A DNA stretch of 64,000 nt from Pseudomonadota bacterium. GTDB taxonomy: Bacteria; Pseudomonadota; Gammaproteobacteria; Burkholderiales; Rhodocyclaceae. The stretch is from NCBI GenBank assembly GCA_008501585.1, contig QQUN01000054.1, positions 62,001 through 126,000 on the forward strand, in the 5' to 3' direction. The translations under genes and the position numbers were made by a program. Shown here one piece after another: positions 34,851-46,347 of the stretch (its first letter is position 1; every line of letters starts with the position of its first letter). The notes under the pieces are model-generated. The model was not told where the DNA came from. It did not search any database and worked only from the letters and a program-made list of their open reading frames with translations.

Positions 34851-36478
34851 ACCTTATCGAAGATCCCTGGATGCCCGTGCGACGCACGGACGGAACGCGC
34901 GAATGGATCACCCCGGAGCGGCTTTCCGATCCTGACATCGTCGCCTTCGATGCCGATCGCGCCGACTTCAACGGCGCGCTGATGCAGTTTTCAATCGGGC
35001 TGTTGCAGACAACCACCCCGATCGAAAGTCCGACAGCGTGGCGGTCACTGCTGAGTGCGCCACCCGATGCTCAATCACTGCGCGCATGGTTCGCACCCGT
35101 TTCCGACGCGTTCGAGCTGTACGGTGATGGGCCCCGATTCATGCAGGACCTCACGATATTGGCCGACAGTCCTGAGATCTATCCGGTGTCAGCCCTTCTC
35201 ATCGACTCGCCTGCCGACAACACCGTAAAGCTGAACAAGGATCATTTTGTGAAACGAGGGCAGATGGACGAACTCTGCCCAGTATGCGCAGCAACTGCAC
35301 TATTCACGCTCCAAACGAACGCGCCCGGCGGCGGCCCGGGATATCGAACCAGCGTGCGGGGAGGGGGGCCCTTGACAACGATCCTTGTCAGCAATTCTCC
35401 CAAGCAACTGTGGCACAACCTTTGGCTGAACATCCTGCATCGCCCCCTGCATCTTGGGCACAACGGAAGAACGACCAATTTGGATCGACATCACCGCTTT
35501 CCTTGGACAGCGGACTTCCGGGTCCTTCAAAGAGACAAGCAGTGGGAGATCAATCCTGAACAGACCCACCCAGACCACGTGTTTTGGGCGACTCCGCGTC
35601 GAATTCGCCTCGATCTAGAGAACATTGCCGAGGGGCTCTGCGATTTGTGCGGCCGTGAATCCGACACGCTGATTCGGAAAATCGCAGCGAAGAACTACGG
35701 GCTCAACTACAAGGGCGCCTGGGACCACCCCCAGTCCCCCTACTACGAGGACAAGGGCACGTGGCGAGCGCTGCATCCGCAATCGGATGGCATGGGCTAT
35801 CGGCACTGGCTGGCGTGGGTGCTCGGCGCCGATGAAGGCAAGAACAAGCAGCGGCCGGCGAGGGTGGTATCCCACGCCCTTGAAGAGCGACGCCGCCAGC
35901 TCGGCGGCGCTCTGCGCCTGTGGGCCTTTGGCTACGACATGGACAACATGAAGGCGCGCTGCTGGTACGAGTCCAGCCTGCCGCTCTATGGTCTGGGCGA
36001 ATGCGCGAGCAAGCAGGCACTGAGCACCGTGTCGTCTTCGGTCGCGACCTGGCTCGCGGGCGCCCAGCAGGCCGCGTTCTGCCTGCGCAGCGCGGTCAAG
36101 GATGCCTGGTTCGGCGGCGATGCGCGCGGGGATTTCAGCGCTGTCGACGCCGAGTTCTGGCACCGCACCGAGGCGGCCTTCTACGTGCAGCTTCGGCAGT
36201 GCATTGAAGCCGTCAGGCAGGACGAGACTTCCGACCCCGACACGCTCGAATCCCGCCAAGCCTGGCACCGTACCCTGGTCGTCGCCGCGCTCACGCTGTT
36301 CGACCACACCTTCGTCGGCACCGGCCCGATCGAACGCCAAAAGCCACGACGCATCGCCGAAGCACATCGGCAATTGGTCAATAGCCTGCACGGCAAGAAG
36401 ATGCGCGAAGCGCTGCGCCTGCCCGCCCCCGAAAAACCAGCGGCAGGTCGCGGCAAGTCCGTGCCGGCCGAAGCCTGA
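34847..36478 (+). CDS. cas8e: Cascade large subunit Cas8e (Cse1/CasA)
   Basis: 543 residues beginning NLIEDPWMPVRRTDG, the family signature. A zinc-finger-like pair CPVCAATALF and CDLCGRES is visible, and the PGYRTSVRGGGPLTTI segment fits the loop region used in PAM reading. Cse1 recognises the PAM and recruits Cas3. Length is normal (E. coli 502). It lies between cas3 and cse2. Confidence 0.95.
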   Translation: MNLIEDPWMPVRRTDGTREWITPERLSDPDIVAFDADRADFNGALMQFSIGLLQTTTPIESPTAWRSLLSAPPDAQSLRAWFAPVSDAFELYGDGPRFMQDLTILADSPEIYPVSALLIDSPADNTVKLNKDHFVKRGQMDELCPVCAATALFTLQTNAPGGGPGYRTSVRGGGPLTTILVSNSPKQLWHNLWLNILHRPLHLGHNGRTTNLDRHHRFPWTADFRVLQRDKQWEINPEQTHPDHVFWATPRRIRLDLENIAEGLCDLCGRESDTLIRKIAAKNYGLNYKGAWDHPQSPYYEDKGTWRALHPQSDGMGYRHWLAWVLGADEGKNKQRPARVVSHALEERRRQLGGALRLWAFGYDMDNMKARCWYESSLPLYGLGECASKQALSTVSSSVATWLAGAQQAAFCLRSAVKDAWFGGDARGDFSAVDAEFWHRTEAAFYVQLRQCIEAVRQDETSDPDTLESRQAWHRTLVVAALTLFDHTFVGTGPIERQKPRRIAEAHRQLVNSLHGKKMREALRLPAPEKPAAGRGKSVPAEA

Positions 36479-36487
36479 GGAGCCCTC

Positions 36488-36997
36488 ATGTCCGACCATT
36501 TCTCACGCGACAACGTATTCGGCAAGACCTTGCTCAAGTGGTGGCAAGACCTTGAGGATGACCGCGCCAGCCGGGCGATCTTGCGCCGGGCGCCAACGGT
36601 GACCGCGCTCACCCTGAGCGCGCCGTACCAGCGCCTGTTCCGCCGCTTCCAGGCCATCGGCTGGAATGCCGACAGCGTGGCCTGGCGCAATGACCGCTTC
36701 GCCGCCATCGTCGGCTTGGTCGCCCATGTGAGTGAAGATCGCCCGGGCGCCCCAGCCAAGGCAATGAGCTACAAGCCGCCCGGCGAAGATCGCCCTCCGG
36801 TCAGCGAACTGCGCTTCACCCGCCTGCTCGAATCCCCCGACATCGACAGCCTGTTCGTCGGCCTGCGTCGGACGCTGCCTTTGATGGAACACCGCATCGA
36901 CGTGATCGCGCTCGCCGACGACATCCTGCACTGGGGCGACGATCGCAAGAAGAGGTGGGCCTACGCCTACGAATGGCCGGCCCGCGCCAACGACTGA
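36488..36997 (+). CDS. cse2: Cascade small subunit Cse2/CasB
   Basis: 169 residues, the family length. Features: FGKTLLKWWQDLEDDRASRAILRRAPTVTAL near the start and LRFTRLLESPDIDSLFVGLRRTLPLM. Cse2 is an all-helical dimer along the Cascade belly that stabilises the target strand. It starts 9 bases after cas8e. Confidence 0.93.
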   Translation: MSDHFSRDNVFGKTLLKWWQDLEDDRASRAILRRAPTVTALTLSAPYQRLFRRFQAIGWNADSVAWRNDRFAAIVGLVAHVSEDRPGAPAKAMSYKPPGEDRPPVSELRFTRLLESPDIDSLFVGLRRTLPLMEHRIDVIALADDILHWGDDRKKRWAYAYEWPARAND

Positions 36998-37040
36998 TTC
37001 CACCCCGTTTTCGCCACCATTTCCGCTCGAGGAGAACAAC

Positions 37041-38105
37041 ATGTCCCGTTTCGTTCAATTGCACGTCCTGACCAGCTATCCGCCCGCCAACCTCAACCGC
37101 GACGACACCGGCCGCCCCAAAACCGCGCTGATGGGCGACGCCTTGCGCCTGCGCGTTTCCTCGCAGAGCCAGAAACGCGCTTGGCGAACGTCGGACATTT
37201 TCGAAACCGCGCTGGCCGGCCACATCGGTACCCGCACCAAGGACATGGGCAAGCGCGTATTTGCTGATCTGGTCGCTGCCGACGTGGCCGACAAGAACGC
37301 CCGCGAATGGGCCCGCAAGATCGTCGGCCAGTTCGGCAAGCTGAAAGCAGACAAGAAGTCCGACAAGAACGAGGATCTGCAAATCGAGCAGCTCGCACAC
37401 TTCAGCCCTGAGGAAATCGAAGCGATCGATGAATTGGCTCAGACCTGCGCAGCACGCAACGACGGGCCAACCGAGGACGAACTGAAGCTTTTGCGCACCC
37501 CACGCAAGGCCGCCGACATCGCAATGTTCGGGCGCATGCTGGCCGACAACCCGGCCTTCAATATGGAAGCCGCCGTGCAGGTGTCCCACGCCGTTACCGT
37601 GCACAAGAGCGCAGTGGAGGACGACTACTTCAGCGCGGTCGACGATCTCAACGATGGGCTCACCGACAAGGGCGCGGCGCACATCGGCGAGCGCAGCTAT
37701 GGCGCGGGGCTGTTCTACCTCTACATCTGCATTGATCGGGCGCTTCTCGCCGAGAACCTCGGCGGCGATCAGGCGCTGACCGCCAAGGCGCTGCAAGCCT
37801 TCATCCATGCAGTCACCAAGGTGAGCCCCACCGGCATGCAGAACAGTCACGCCTCGCGCGCCTACGCCAGCTACGTTCTCGCCGAGAAGGGCGATCAGCA
37901 ACCGCGCTCCCTCGCCCAGGCCTTCCTCAAACCGGTCAAGCCCTTCGAGAACGAGGACATGCTGGAAAAGTCAGTGAAGGCGATCGAGACGCGGCGCGAC
38001 AACTTCGACAAGGTTTACGGCGCCTGCGCCGATGTCCGCTACGCGATCAACGCCGAAACGGGCGACGGCAGTCTGGATGAACTGATCCGTTTCACTCAGG
38101 AGTAA
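37041..38105 (+). CDS. cas7: Cascade backbone Cas7e (Cse4/CasC)
   Basis: 354 residues. Starts SRFVQLHVLTSYPPANLNRDDTGRPKTA, with LRLRVSSQSQKRAWRTS, both hallmarks. Six copies form the crRNA-binding backbone. GAGGAG lies 8 bases before the ATG, a strong ribosome site that fits the need for many copies. Confidence 0.96.
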   Translation: MSRFVQLHVLTSYPPANLNRDDTGRPKTALMGDALRLRVSSQSQKRAWRTSDIFETALAGHIGTRTKDMGKRVFADLVAADVADKNAREWARKIVGQFGKLKADKKSDKNEDLQIEQLAHFSPEEIEAIDELAQTCAARNDGPTEDELKLLRTPRKAADIAMFGRMLADNPAFNMEAAVQVSHAVTVHKSAVEDDYFSAVDDLNDGLTDKGAAHIGERSYGAGLFYLYICIDRALLAENLGGDQALTAKALQAFIHAVTKVSPTGMQNSHASRAYASYVLAEKGDQQPRSLAQAFLKPVKPFENEDMLEKSVKAIETRRDNFDKVYGACADVRYAINAETGDGSLDELIRFTQE

Positions 38106-38110
38106 AGCCC

Positions 38111-38869
38111 ATGCCCCTACTGGTCTTCCAGCTTCAGGCGCCGCTTGCGTCGTGGGGGGATACGGCCGTCGGCGAGTATCGGCCAAGCCATGACTACCCC
38201 GGCATCTCCATGTTGGTCGGACTGCTGGGTGCCGCGCTCGGCCTGCGCCGCGAGAACGAAGCCGCCCATGCGGCATTGCGCGACCACTACGGCTATGCGG
38301 TCGGCGTTCAGTCATCGGGCAAACTGTTGCGCGACTATCACACCGCGCAAGTGCCCAGTCAGGCCAGCCTGAAGAAGCGCCCCCACGCCTCGCGCCGCGA
38401 CGAGCTAGCGATCCCGAAACACGATCTCAACACCATCCTGTCCACCCGCGACTATCGGCAGGACTCCGCTTGCCTGGTCGCCGTGCAGGCCAGCGGGCAA
38501 GGCCCCTATGCGCTTGAAGCACTGGCCGAGGCCCTGCGCAAACCACGCTTCGTGCTCTACCTCGGGCGCAAGGCGTGCCCCCCCGCCGCCCCGCTGCATC
38601 CGCGCATCATGACGGCGGCCACCGCTGACGCGGCCTTCGATGCCTACCTGGCGGAGTTGACCGCCGAGATCGACAAGCACCGCGACCGATCGGGTGCGCC
38701 GCTGCTCCGCGCGCCGGGCGAAGTCGTGCGCATCGCGTGGGGCCATGGCATCGAAGGTGGCCCCACCCCCGATCTGACCACCACCCGTAAGGATCACCCG
38801 ATCCGCCGCAAAGGCTGGCAATTCGGCGACCGGACCGAGCATGTGGCACTGATGCGGAAGGAGGCCTGA
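38111..38869 (+). CDS. cas5: Cascade subunit Cas5e (CasD)
   Basis: 252 residues. The N-terminal RAMP fold starts LLVFQLQAPLASWGDTAVGEYRPSHDYPGISMLVGLLGAALG. It binds the 5' handle of the crRNA. It begins 5 bases after cas7, and its stop overlaps the cas6e start by one base. Confidence 0.95.
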   Translation: MPLLVFQLQAPLASWGDTAVGEYRPSHDYPGISMLVGLLGAALGLRRENEAAHAALRDHYGYAVGVQSSGKLLRDYHTAQVPSQASLKKRPHASRRDELAIPKHDLNTILSTRDYRQDSACLVAVQASGQGPYALEALAEALRKPRFVLYLGRKACPPAAPLHPRIMTAATADAAFDAYLAELTAEIDKHRDRSGAPLLRAPGEVVRIAWGHGIEGGPTPDLTTTRKDHPIRRKGWQFGDRTEHVALMRKEA

Positions 38870-39579
38870 TGTACTTCAGCTTGATTACCCCGCGCCCCGG
38901 TCTCGAACGGACGGCCGTACATGACTGGCTGGGGAATGCCTACGGCGAGCACCAGTGGCTTTGGCGCTTTTTCCCCGCGCCCGAAGGCACCGAGAGGGAT
39001 TTCCTGTTCCGCCGCCGCGACGTGGACGGCTTGCCCCGCTTCTACGTCGTGTCCCGCCGCCTGCCTGAATCGGATGCCACGGCGTGGCAAGTGCAGTCGC
39101 GCGAATATGAACCGAGCCCACCCGTTGGCGCCCGCCTGAGCTTCGAGCTGCGCGCAAACCCCGTCGTGACACGTAGCGTGAACGGAAAGGGCAAGCGCCA
39201 CGACGTCGTGATGGACGAGAAGCAGCGCCTCCTGCGGGAACGCGACCTGCCATGCTGGAAGGCCTGGACGCCAGGCCAAAAGAGTCCCGGTGGCATGCCT
39301 GATCCGCGGCCACCCCTGTACGAAATTGTGCAACGGACATGCACCGACTGGCTTCAGAGTCGCGCGCAAGATCACGGATTCTCTCTCGAGAGCGCAGGCA
39401 CGATCGTTGAGTCCTATCGACAGCATGGTGGAAAGAATGGGCAGTTGCGCTTCAGCACAGTGGATTTCCAGGGGGAACTCGTCGTGACGGATCAGGAAAA
39501 GTTCGCAAACGCACTTCGCAGCGGCATCGGACGTGCAAAAGCCTTCGGCTGTGGTCTATTGCTGGTTCGTCGCGCCTAA
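38869..39579 (+). CDS. cas6e: crRNA endonuclease Cas6e (Cse3/CasE)
   Basis: 236 residues. MYFSLITPRPGLERTAVHDWLGNAYGEHQWLWRFFP contains the probable catalytic His of YGEHQ, and the glycine-rich loop SGIGRAKAFGCGLLLVR is near the C-terminus. It cuts pre-crRNA at the base of the repeat hairpin and stays on the 3' handle. In a standard operon cas1 would follow directly; here a toxin-antitoxin pair intervenes. Confidence 0.95.
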   Translation: MYFSLITPRPGLERTAVHDWLGNAYGEHQWLWRFFPAPEGTERDFLFRRRDVDGLPRFYVVSRRLPESDATAWQVQSREYEPSPPVGARLSFELRANPVVTRSVNGKGKRHDVVMDEKQRLLRERDLPCWKAWTPGQKSPGGMPDPRPPLYEIVQRTCTDWLQSRAQDHGFSLESAGTIVESYRQHGGKNGQLRFSTVDFQGELVVTDQEKFANALRSGIGRAKAFGCGLLLVRRA

Positions 39580-39581
39580 AA

Positions 39582-39607
39582 TTTGTTCTATCATTTGATA
39601 GCACAAA
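39582..39607. promoter_or_regulatory. 26-base palindrome, likely toxin-antitoxin operator
   Basis: CTATCA-TT-TGATAG is extended by TTTGT on the left and ACAAA on the right with one mismatched pair. It lies 17-42 bases before the antitoxin ATG, in an AT-rich gap unlike the rest of the cas operon. Antitoxins of this kind usually bind such palindromes and repress their own promoter. Confidence 0.65.
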
Positions 39608-39623
39608 CACTCGGAGCAAACCC

Positions 39624-39962
39624 ATGGACTCCTTCACCGTACGCGACCTGCGCGAACGTACCGGCGAGCTGATTCGCGATGCCGAAGCGGGCAAGCTGTC
39701 TGTCGTCACCAAACACGGCAATCCGGTCTTCGTGGCCGTGCCATTTGACGAGCCGCTGCTCGCGGGTGGGGTGCGTACTTCGCTCGCCGCCAAGCTGTTC
39801 GACGAAGGCGTGCTCACCCTGGCGCAAGCGGCGAAGTTCGCCGGCCTGGCGCTTGAGGAGTTGGTCGAGCGGCTCGGGGCGGCGGGGATCGAGGTGGTAC
39901 GGCAGCCAGCCGAGGAACTGGATGAGGAACTCGACGTGATCGCGCGGCATGGTCGTCGCTGA
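39624..39962 (+). CDS. antitoxin: Phd/YefM-like N-terminus with UPF0175-like C-terminus
   Basis: 112 residues. The first 45 resemble Phd/YefM (FTVRDLRERTGELIRDAEAGKLSVVTKHGNPVFVAVPFDEPL). The rest resembles UPF0175 (LFDEGVLTLAQAAKFAGLALEELVERLGAAGIEVV, then an acidic tail ELDEELDVIARHGRR). UPF0175 proteins are common partners of DUF3368 PIN toxins. It overlaps the toxin gene by 14 bases. Expected to neutralise the toxin and bind the operator just upstream. Confidence 0.82.
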   Translation: MDSFTVRDLRERTGELIRDAEAGKLSVVTKHGNPVFVAVPFDEPLLAGGVRTSLAAKLFDEGVLTLAQAAKFAGLALEELVERLGAAGIEVVRQPAEELDEELDVIARHGRR

Positions 39963-40431
39963 CAGCGGGCCGCTCATCGCCTTCGCGAGGCTCTCCGCGC
40001 TCGGGGTGCTGCACGAAATGTTCGGGAAAGTTCTCGTGCCGCGCGTCGTCGCCGACGAGTGCACCTTTCAGTTGCACCGGCCAGGCGCCCAGGCCATTGC
40101 CGCGGCGATAGAGGCCACCGTTCTCACCCGGATGGAGGTCGGCGGTGTGGCGCGTTTCGCCGAGACCCACCTGCTCGATGCTAGCGAAGCGGCGGCGTTG
40201 CTGCTTGCTCAGGCACAGGCGTGCCCGGCACTGGTGGACGAGCGCCGCGGTCGGCGCGTGGCCGCCAGGCTCGGCGTGCCGGTCGTGGGCACGGTGGGCG
40301 TTCTGCTCGCGGCCCGTCAGGCGGGCAAGATGCCGGCACTCAACCCCTTGCTCGACTCGCTCGACGCGTTCGGTTACCGGCTGCCCAAGGCGCTCGCGGG
40401 CGAGGCGCTTCTGCGCGCCGGGGAGGCCTGA
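39949..40431 (+). CDS. DUF3368-family PIN-like toxin
   Basis: 160 residues. The start VVADSGPLIAFARLSALGVLHEMFGKVLVPRVVADE has the first acidic residues of a PIN nuclease (Asp5 and Glu about 38). LLDASEAAALLLA and ALVDERRGRRVAARLGVPVVGTVGVLLAARQAGK carry the later acidic residues. DUF3368 proteins are PIN-domain toxins, presumed RNases. The stop is one base before the cas1 ATG (TGA-C-ATG), so cas1 translation may be coupled to the toxin. Confidence 0.85.
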   Translation: MVVADSGPLIAFARLSALGVLHEMFGKVLVPRVVADECTFQLHRPGAQAIAAAIEATVLTRMEVGGVARFAETHLLDASEAAALLLAQAQACPALVDERRGRRVAARLGVPVVGTVGVLLAARQAGKMPALNPLLDSLDAFGYRLPKALAGEALLRAGEA

Positions 40432-40432
40432 C

Positions 40433-41648
<1,216 letters not shown>

Positions 41649-41725
41649 TGCTCACGGCATCAGTTGTAGGCGGTAGAATTTTGACCGAATAAATTTCCAT
41701 TGTTTTTCATGGAGATAGAGGAAGT
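41649..41725 (+). promoter_or_regulatory. CRISPR leader
   Basis: 77 bases between the cas2 stop and the first repeat, AT-rich (GAATTTTGACCGAATAAATT, TTGTTTTTCATGG). Orientation matches E. coli I-E, with leader then repeats starting GTGTTCCCC. It should hold the array promoter and the integration signals. Confidence 0.75.
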
Positions 41726-44700
41726 GTGTTCCCCACGCCCGTGGGGATGAACCGTTGTACCCCTGCTGCTGGTTCTTTCGTGCCTTGGTGTTCCCCACGC
41801 CCGTGGGGATGAACCGTCCGGGGAAGAGACGGTAACGGTGTCTCTGCGGTGTTCCCCACGCCCGTGGGGATGAACCGCCGATGTCGATCAGCTCGCGGAT
41901 CGTCGCCGCGTGTTCCCCACGCCCGTGGGGATGAACCGAGCACATTTTAGCATTGCGCGGCATTGATCGCGTGTTCCCCACGCCCGTGGGGATGAACCGT
42001 CTCGATATCGCATCAAAAAGATCCGGCGCGGGTGTTCCCCACGCCCGTGGGGATGAACCGTCAACGGCGCCATGCTGTCTCGCGCGACATACGTGTTCCC
42101 CACGCCCGTGGGGATGAACCGGGGGTATTCGTCGAAGAGTGCAATGCACACTTGTGTTCCCCACGCCCGTGGGGATGAACCGGATGGCGAGGACGGGGCT
42201 GAGTTCGGTTTCGAGTGTTCCCCACGCCCGTGGGGATGAACCGGATGTGAACGACAAGGTCGGCGAGTTCGTTGCGTGTTCCCCACGCCCGTGGGGATGA
42301 ACCGGCAAAAATCGACACAGCGACCACCGGAGACGTGTGTTCCCCACGCCCGTGGGGATGAACCGCGGCATGAGGCCGACGGAACGATTGAGTTCGCGTG
42401 TTCCCCACGCCCGTGGGGATGAACCGTCCGAGAAATACTTGTTTTCGGCGTCGTCGTAGTGTTCCCCACGCCCGTGGGGATGAACCGCATGGCGCGGGCC
42501 TCCGGGTTGGCGTGGAACGGTGTTCCCCACGCCCGTGGGGATGAACCGTTGGTTTAGCGCCTTGTTGTACCCTGCCGCACGTGTTCCCCACGCCCGTGGG
42601 GATGAACCGAAGTCTTGGGACATCCTTATCCCGACGATTCGGTGTTCCCCACGCCCGTGGGGATGAACCGGCCACCGGAAGTTACGCGGGGGCGGCACTC
42701 GAGTGTTCCCCACGCCCGTGGGGATGAACCGAAAACATGGGATTGGATCGCGGCCGACCTGCCGTGTTCCCCACGCCCGTGGGGATGAACCGACGGCCAG
42801 CGGTATCAGCCAGATCATGTCTGCGTGTTCCCCACGCCCGTGGGGATGAACCGACGCTGGCCTTCTTCGGCAACGACGAGGCGCAGTGTTCCCCACGCCC
42901 GTGGGGATGAACCGCGCACCGGGGTGTGGCGAGCGGCCGTGGATTGGTGTTCCCCACGCCCGTGGGGATGAACCGCCATCGCCGCCGGCCGAATTGCCGC
43001 CCCCGGCGTGTTCCCCACGCCCGTGGGGATGAACCGAGCTCAGCGCCCGCGACGGCTACATCCACAAAGTGTTCCCCACGCCCGTGGGGATGAACCGCCT
43101 TCGACCTGATCGTTGGCGGGTTTGTCTTGGTGTTCCCCACGCCCGTGGGGATGAACCGGTGATGACGAGGGTGCGCTGGTCGGTATGGCTGTGTTCCCCA
43201 CGCCCGTGGGGATGAACCGCCGGCGGGCGCCTCGCCGCTGGGGCTCACGAAGTGTTCCCCACGCCCGTGGGGATGAACCAGGTCATCACCTCCGACGACC
43301 TCGGCTTCTTCTGTGTTCCCCACGCCCGTGGGGATGAACCGACGCCGTTCGAGGCGGCGCAGCAGATCACCCGGTGTTCCCCACGCCCGTGGGGATGAAC
43401 CGCTAGCTTGCTCCATCAGTTCGCTCGGGATGCCGTGTTCCCCACGCCCGTGGGGATGAACCGACGGCCAGCGGTATCAGCCAGATCATGTCTGCGTGTT
43501 CCCCACGCCCGTGGGGATGAACCGTTGTACGAGCCAGCCCCAGGCGTTCCGCGCCCGTGTTCCCCACGCCCGTGGGGATGAACCGCCGCTGACGCCATCG
43601 AGAAGCAGGGCGCGGAGGTGTTCCCCACGCCCGTGGGGATGAACCGAGGGCGTGCAGTCCGAAGAGATCCGGGACGATGTGTTCCCCACGCCCGTGGGGA
43701 TGAACCGGCACGCCATCGCGCAGCACCGTCCCGTCCGCCGTGTTCCCCACGCCCGTGGGGATGAACCGAACGAGCGCGAAAAACTCCCCCCGCCGCCAGA
43801 GTGTTCCCCACGCCCGTGGGGATGAACCGCCGAGGTTGAATACCTGCGCGTGACCGGCGGCCGTGTTCCCCACGCCCGTGGGGATGAACCCGGCACACCG
43901 AGCAGGTGTATCAAGCCATCGCGTGTTCCCCACGCCCGTGGGGATGAACCGGAAACGAGATGGCAAACAGAGACTGCGAAGGCGTGTTCCCCACGCCCGT
44001 GGGGATGAACCGTGACGTGGGATCTGCCCAGCGTGGCCGAACAGGTGTTCCCCACGCCCGTGGGGATGAACCGACCGGCGGCACCCAGCCGCGGGTCTCG
44101 GGGTCGTGTTCCCCACGCCCGTGGGGATGAACCGAATTCCGACTTCGGCAACCTCGCGTGCGAGGCGTGTTCCCCACGCCCGTGGGGATGAACCGTGAGC
44201 AGGGCGGACACGCCGACCGAGGCCACAGTGTTCCCCACGCCCGTGGGGATGAACCGGTGGCGCTGGAGTTCGTCCGTGCCATCAACGAGTGTTCCCCACG
44301 CCCGTGGGGATGAACCGCCTGGATCGAACCGAATCCGGTAAAGCTGCGGGTGTTCCCCACGCCCGTGGGGATGAACCGGAAATGGCCGCAACTTCGCGGC
44401 GGATGGCGGAGTGTGTTCCCCACGCCCGTGGGGATGAACCGACTGAGCGAATCCCCTGCGGGGACCGGGCTATGTGTTCCCCACGCCCGTGGGGATGAAC
44501 CGTGATCCAGCGCGACGGCCCGGCCGAAAAAGGCGTGTTCCCCACGCCCGTGGGGATGAACCGATTGCCCTCGACCAGCGACCCGCCGAAGCGCAGTGTT
44601 CCCCACGCCCGTGGGGATGAACCGGCCCTCGGCTACATCATCGACGGCCAGGCCTGGTGTTCCCCACGCCCGTGGGGATGAACCGAATCGCAGACGCTGG

Positions 44701-46211
44701 CGACGATTGCTGGCGTGGTGTTCCCCACGCCCGTGGGGATGAACCGGTCGATCAGTACGTGCGCCAGGTGGTCAATGAGTGTTCCCCACGCCCGTGGGGA
44801 TGAACCGGCTACAAATTCACTCTAGGCACGAATGCCTTTGTGTTCCCCACGCCCGTGGGGATGAACCGCGGGCCGGCCGGGTGGCGCCCATCCAGGTCAC
44901 GTGTTCCCCACGCCCGTGGGGATGAACCGCCATTGGCGACATCGCGCAGACCATCATCAACGTGTTCCCCACGCCCGTGGGGATGAACCGCTCTCCCAGG
45001 CGTTGTCGAATCTCAGTGACACGTGTTCCCCACGCCCGTGGGGATGAACCGTCCTGCACCCAGGACATGCTGGCCCGGGCCTTGGTGTTCCCCACGCCCG
45101 TGGGGATGAACCGATTGAGCGCGCCGACTGGATGCGGACGCTTGCGTGTTCCCCACGCCCGTGGGGATGAACCGTAGATCCGCTTCGGCGGCTTCGCGAT
45201 GATCACGTGTTCCCCACGCCCGTGGGGATGAACCGGCCGCGCGAATCCCGATCTGGTCGCCGCTGCCGTGTTCCCCACGCCCGTGGGGATGAACCGCGGA
45301 TGCGCCCCGATCGGTCGGTCTCGGTGGCGTGTTCCCCACGCCCGTGGGGATGAACCGAGCGTTCCGCGCAGGGTGATGGCGGCGCCAAGGTGTTCCCCAC
45401 GCCCGTGGGGATGAACCGCGCGACGATTTGACGGTGACGCTGGCGAAAACGTGTTCCCCACGCCCGTGGGGATGAACCGCAATATCGACCAGCGGATCGT
45501 TGCGGACGGCGGTGTTCCCCACGCCCGTGGGGATGAACCTTCTCCGGGCTGGCGCAGGCCGATTCACCGGTCGTGTTCCCCACGCCCGTGGGGATGAACC
45601 GAAGTCGATGGCAAGCCGCCCGATGCGCCACTCGTGTTCCCCACGCCCGTGGGGATGAACCGCAACCGCGGCGGACCTTGACGCTCACGGCGCCGTGTTC
45701 CCCACGCCCGTGGGGATGAACCGACCCGCGTCAGGGTTTCGAAATGGACGCTCACGTGTTCCCCACGCCCGTGGGGATGAACCGACGGCCACGGCCGCCG
45801 GGTTGATGACCTGGGCGTGTTCCCCACGCCCGTGGGGATGAACCCTTTGCACAGATGCGCCTGAGCATCGCGCGGGCGTGTTCCCCACGCCCGTGGGGAT
45901 GAACCGCCGGCCGTGGATGGCCCGCAGGTCGGCCCTGAGTGTTCCCCACGCCCGTGGGGATGAACCGCCGTCGGCGGTGTGCTCGTCGCCGATGAACTCG
46001 TGTTCCCCACGCCCGTGGGGATGAACCTCGAGAACATGAGCCTGCACATCTGTCCGAACTGTGTTCCCCACGCCCGTGGGGATGAACCGCTGCTGCGCAC
46101 CGAGCTCAGCCCCATCAGCGCGTGTTCCCCACGCCCGTGGGGATGAACCGGTCACCGATGAACGGGTCAAGCTGCTCAAGATGTGTTCCCCACGCCCGTG
46201 GGGATGAATAG
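41726..46211 (+). CRISPR. type I-E CRISPR array, 74 repeats and 73 spacers
   Basis: The 29-base repeat starts GTGTTCCCCACGCCC and ends GTGGGGATGAACCG, with a CCCCAC...GTGGGG hairpin. Units recur every 61 bases (32-base spacers); counting from 41726 to the last repeat at 46183 gives 73 intervals with four extra bases. Spacer 1 has 33 bases, one near 43828 has 33 and the one at 44379 has 34. Five internal repeats end in A, C or T instead of G (about 43280, 43890, 45539, 45844, 46027). The last repeat decays to GATGAATAG, marking the trailer end. The spacer at about 42792 is repeated exactly at about 43464. Confidence 0.97.
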
Positions 46212-46347
46212 TTGGCGCAAAACTGCGCGCATACTACTATGGGTGGCGGCTTTAGGCAGTCTGCCGCCGCTCGATAGTAAGCGCCCGGCAAACCCATCTG
46301 TCTTTTCCGCGGTAGTGCGCTGAAGATCGTGTCCACCAATTTCGATA

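Noticed and set aside
41652-46211. Long minus-strand open frames across the array, up to 414 codons, with repeating peptides such as [19 protein letters not shown] and VHPHGRGEH
   Set aside because: They come from the repeat read in three frames. The 61-base unit shifts frame by one each time and the repeat has no stop on that strand. These are not proteins.
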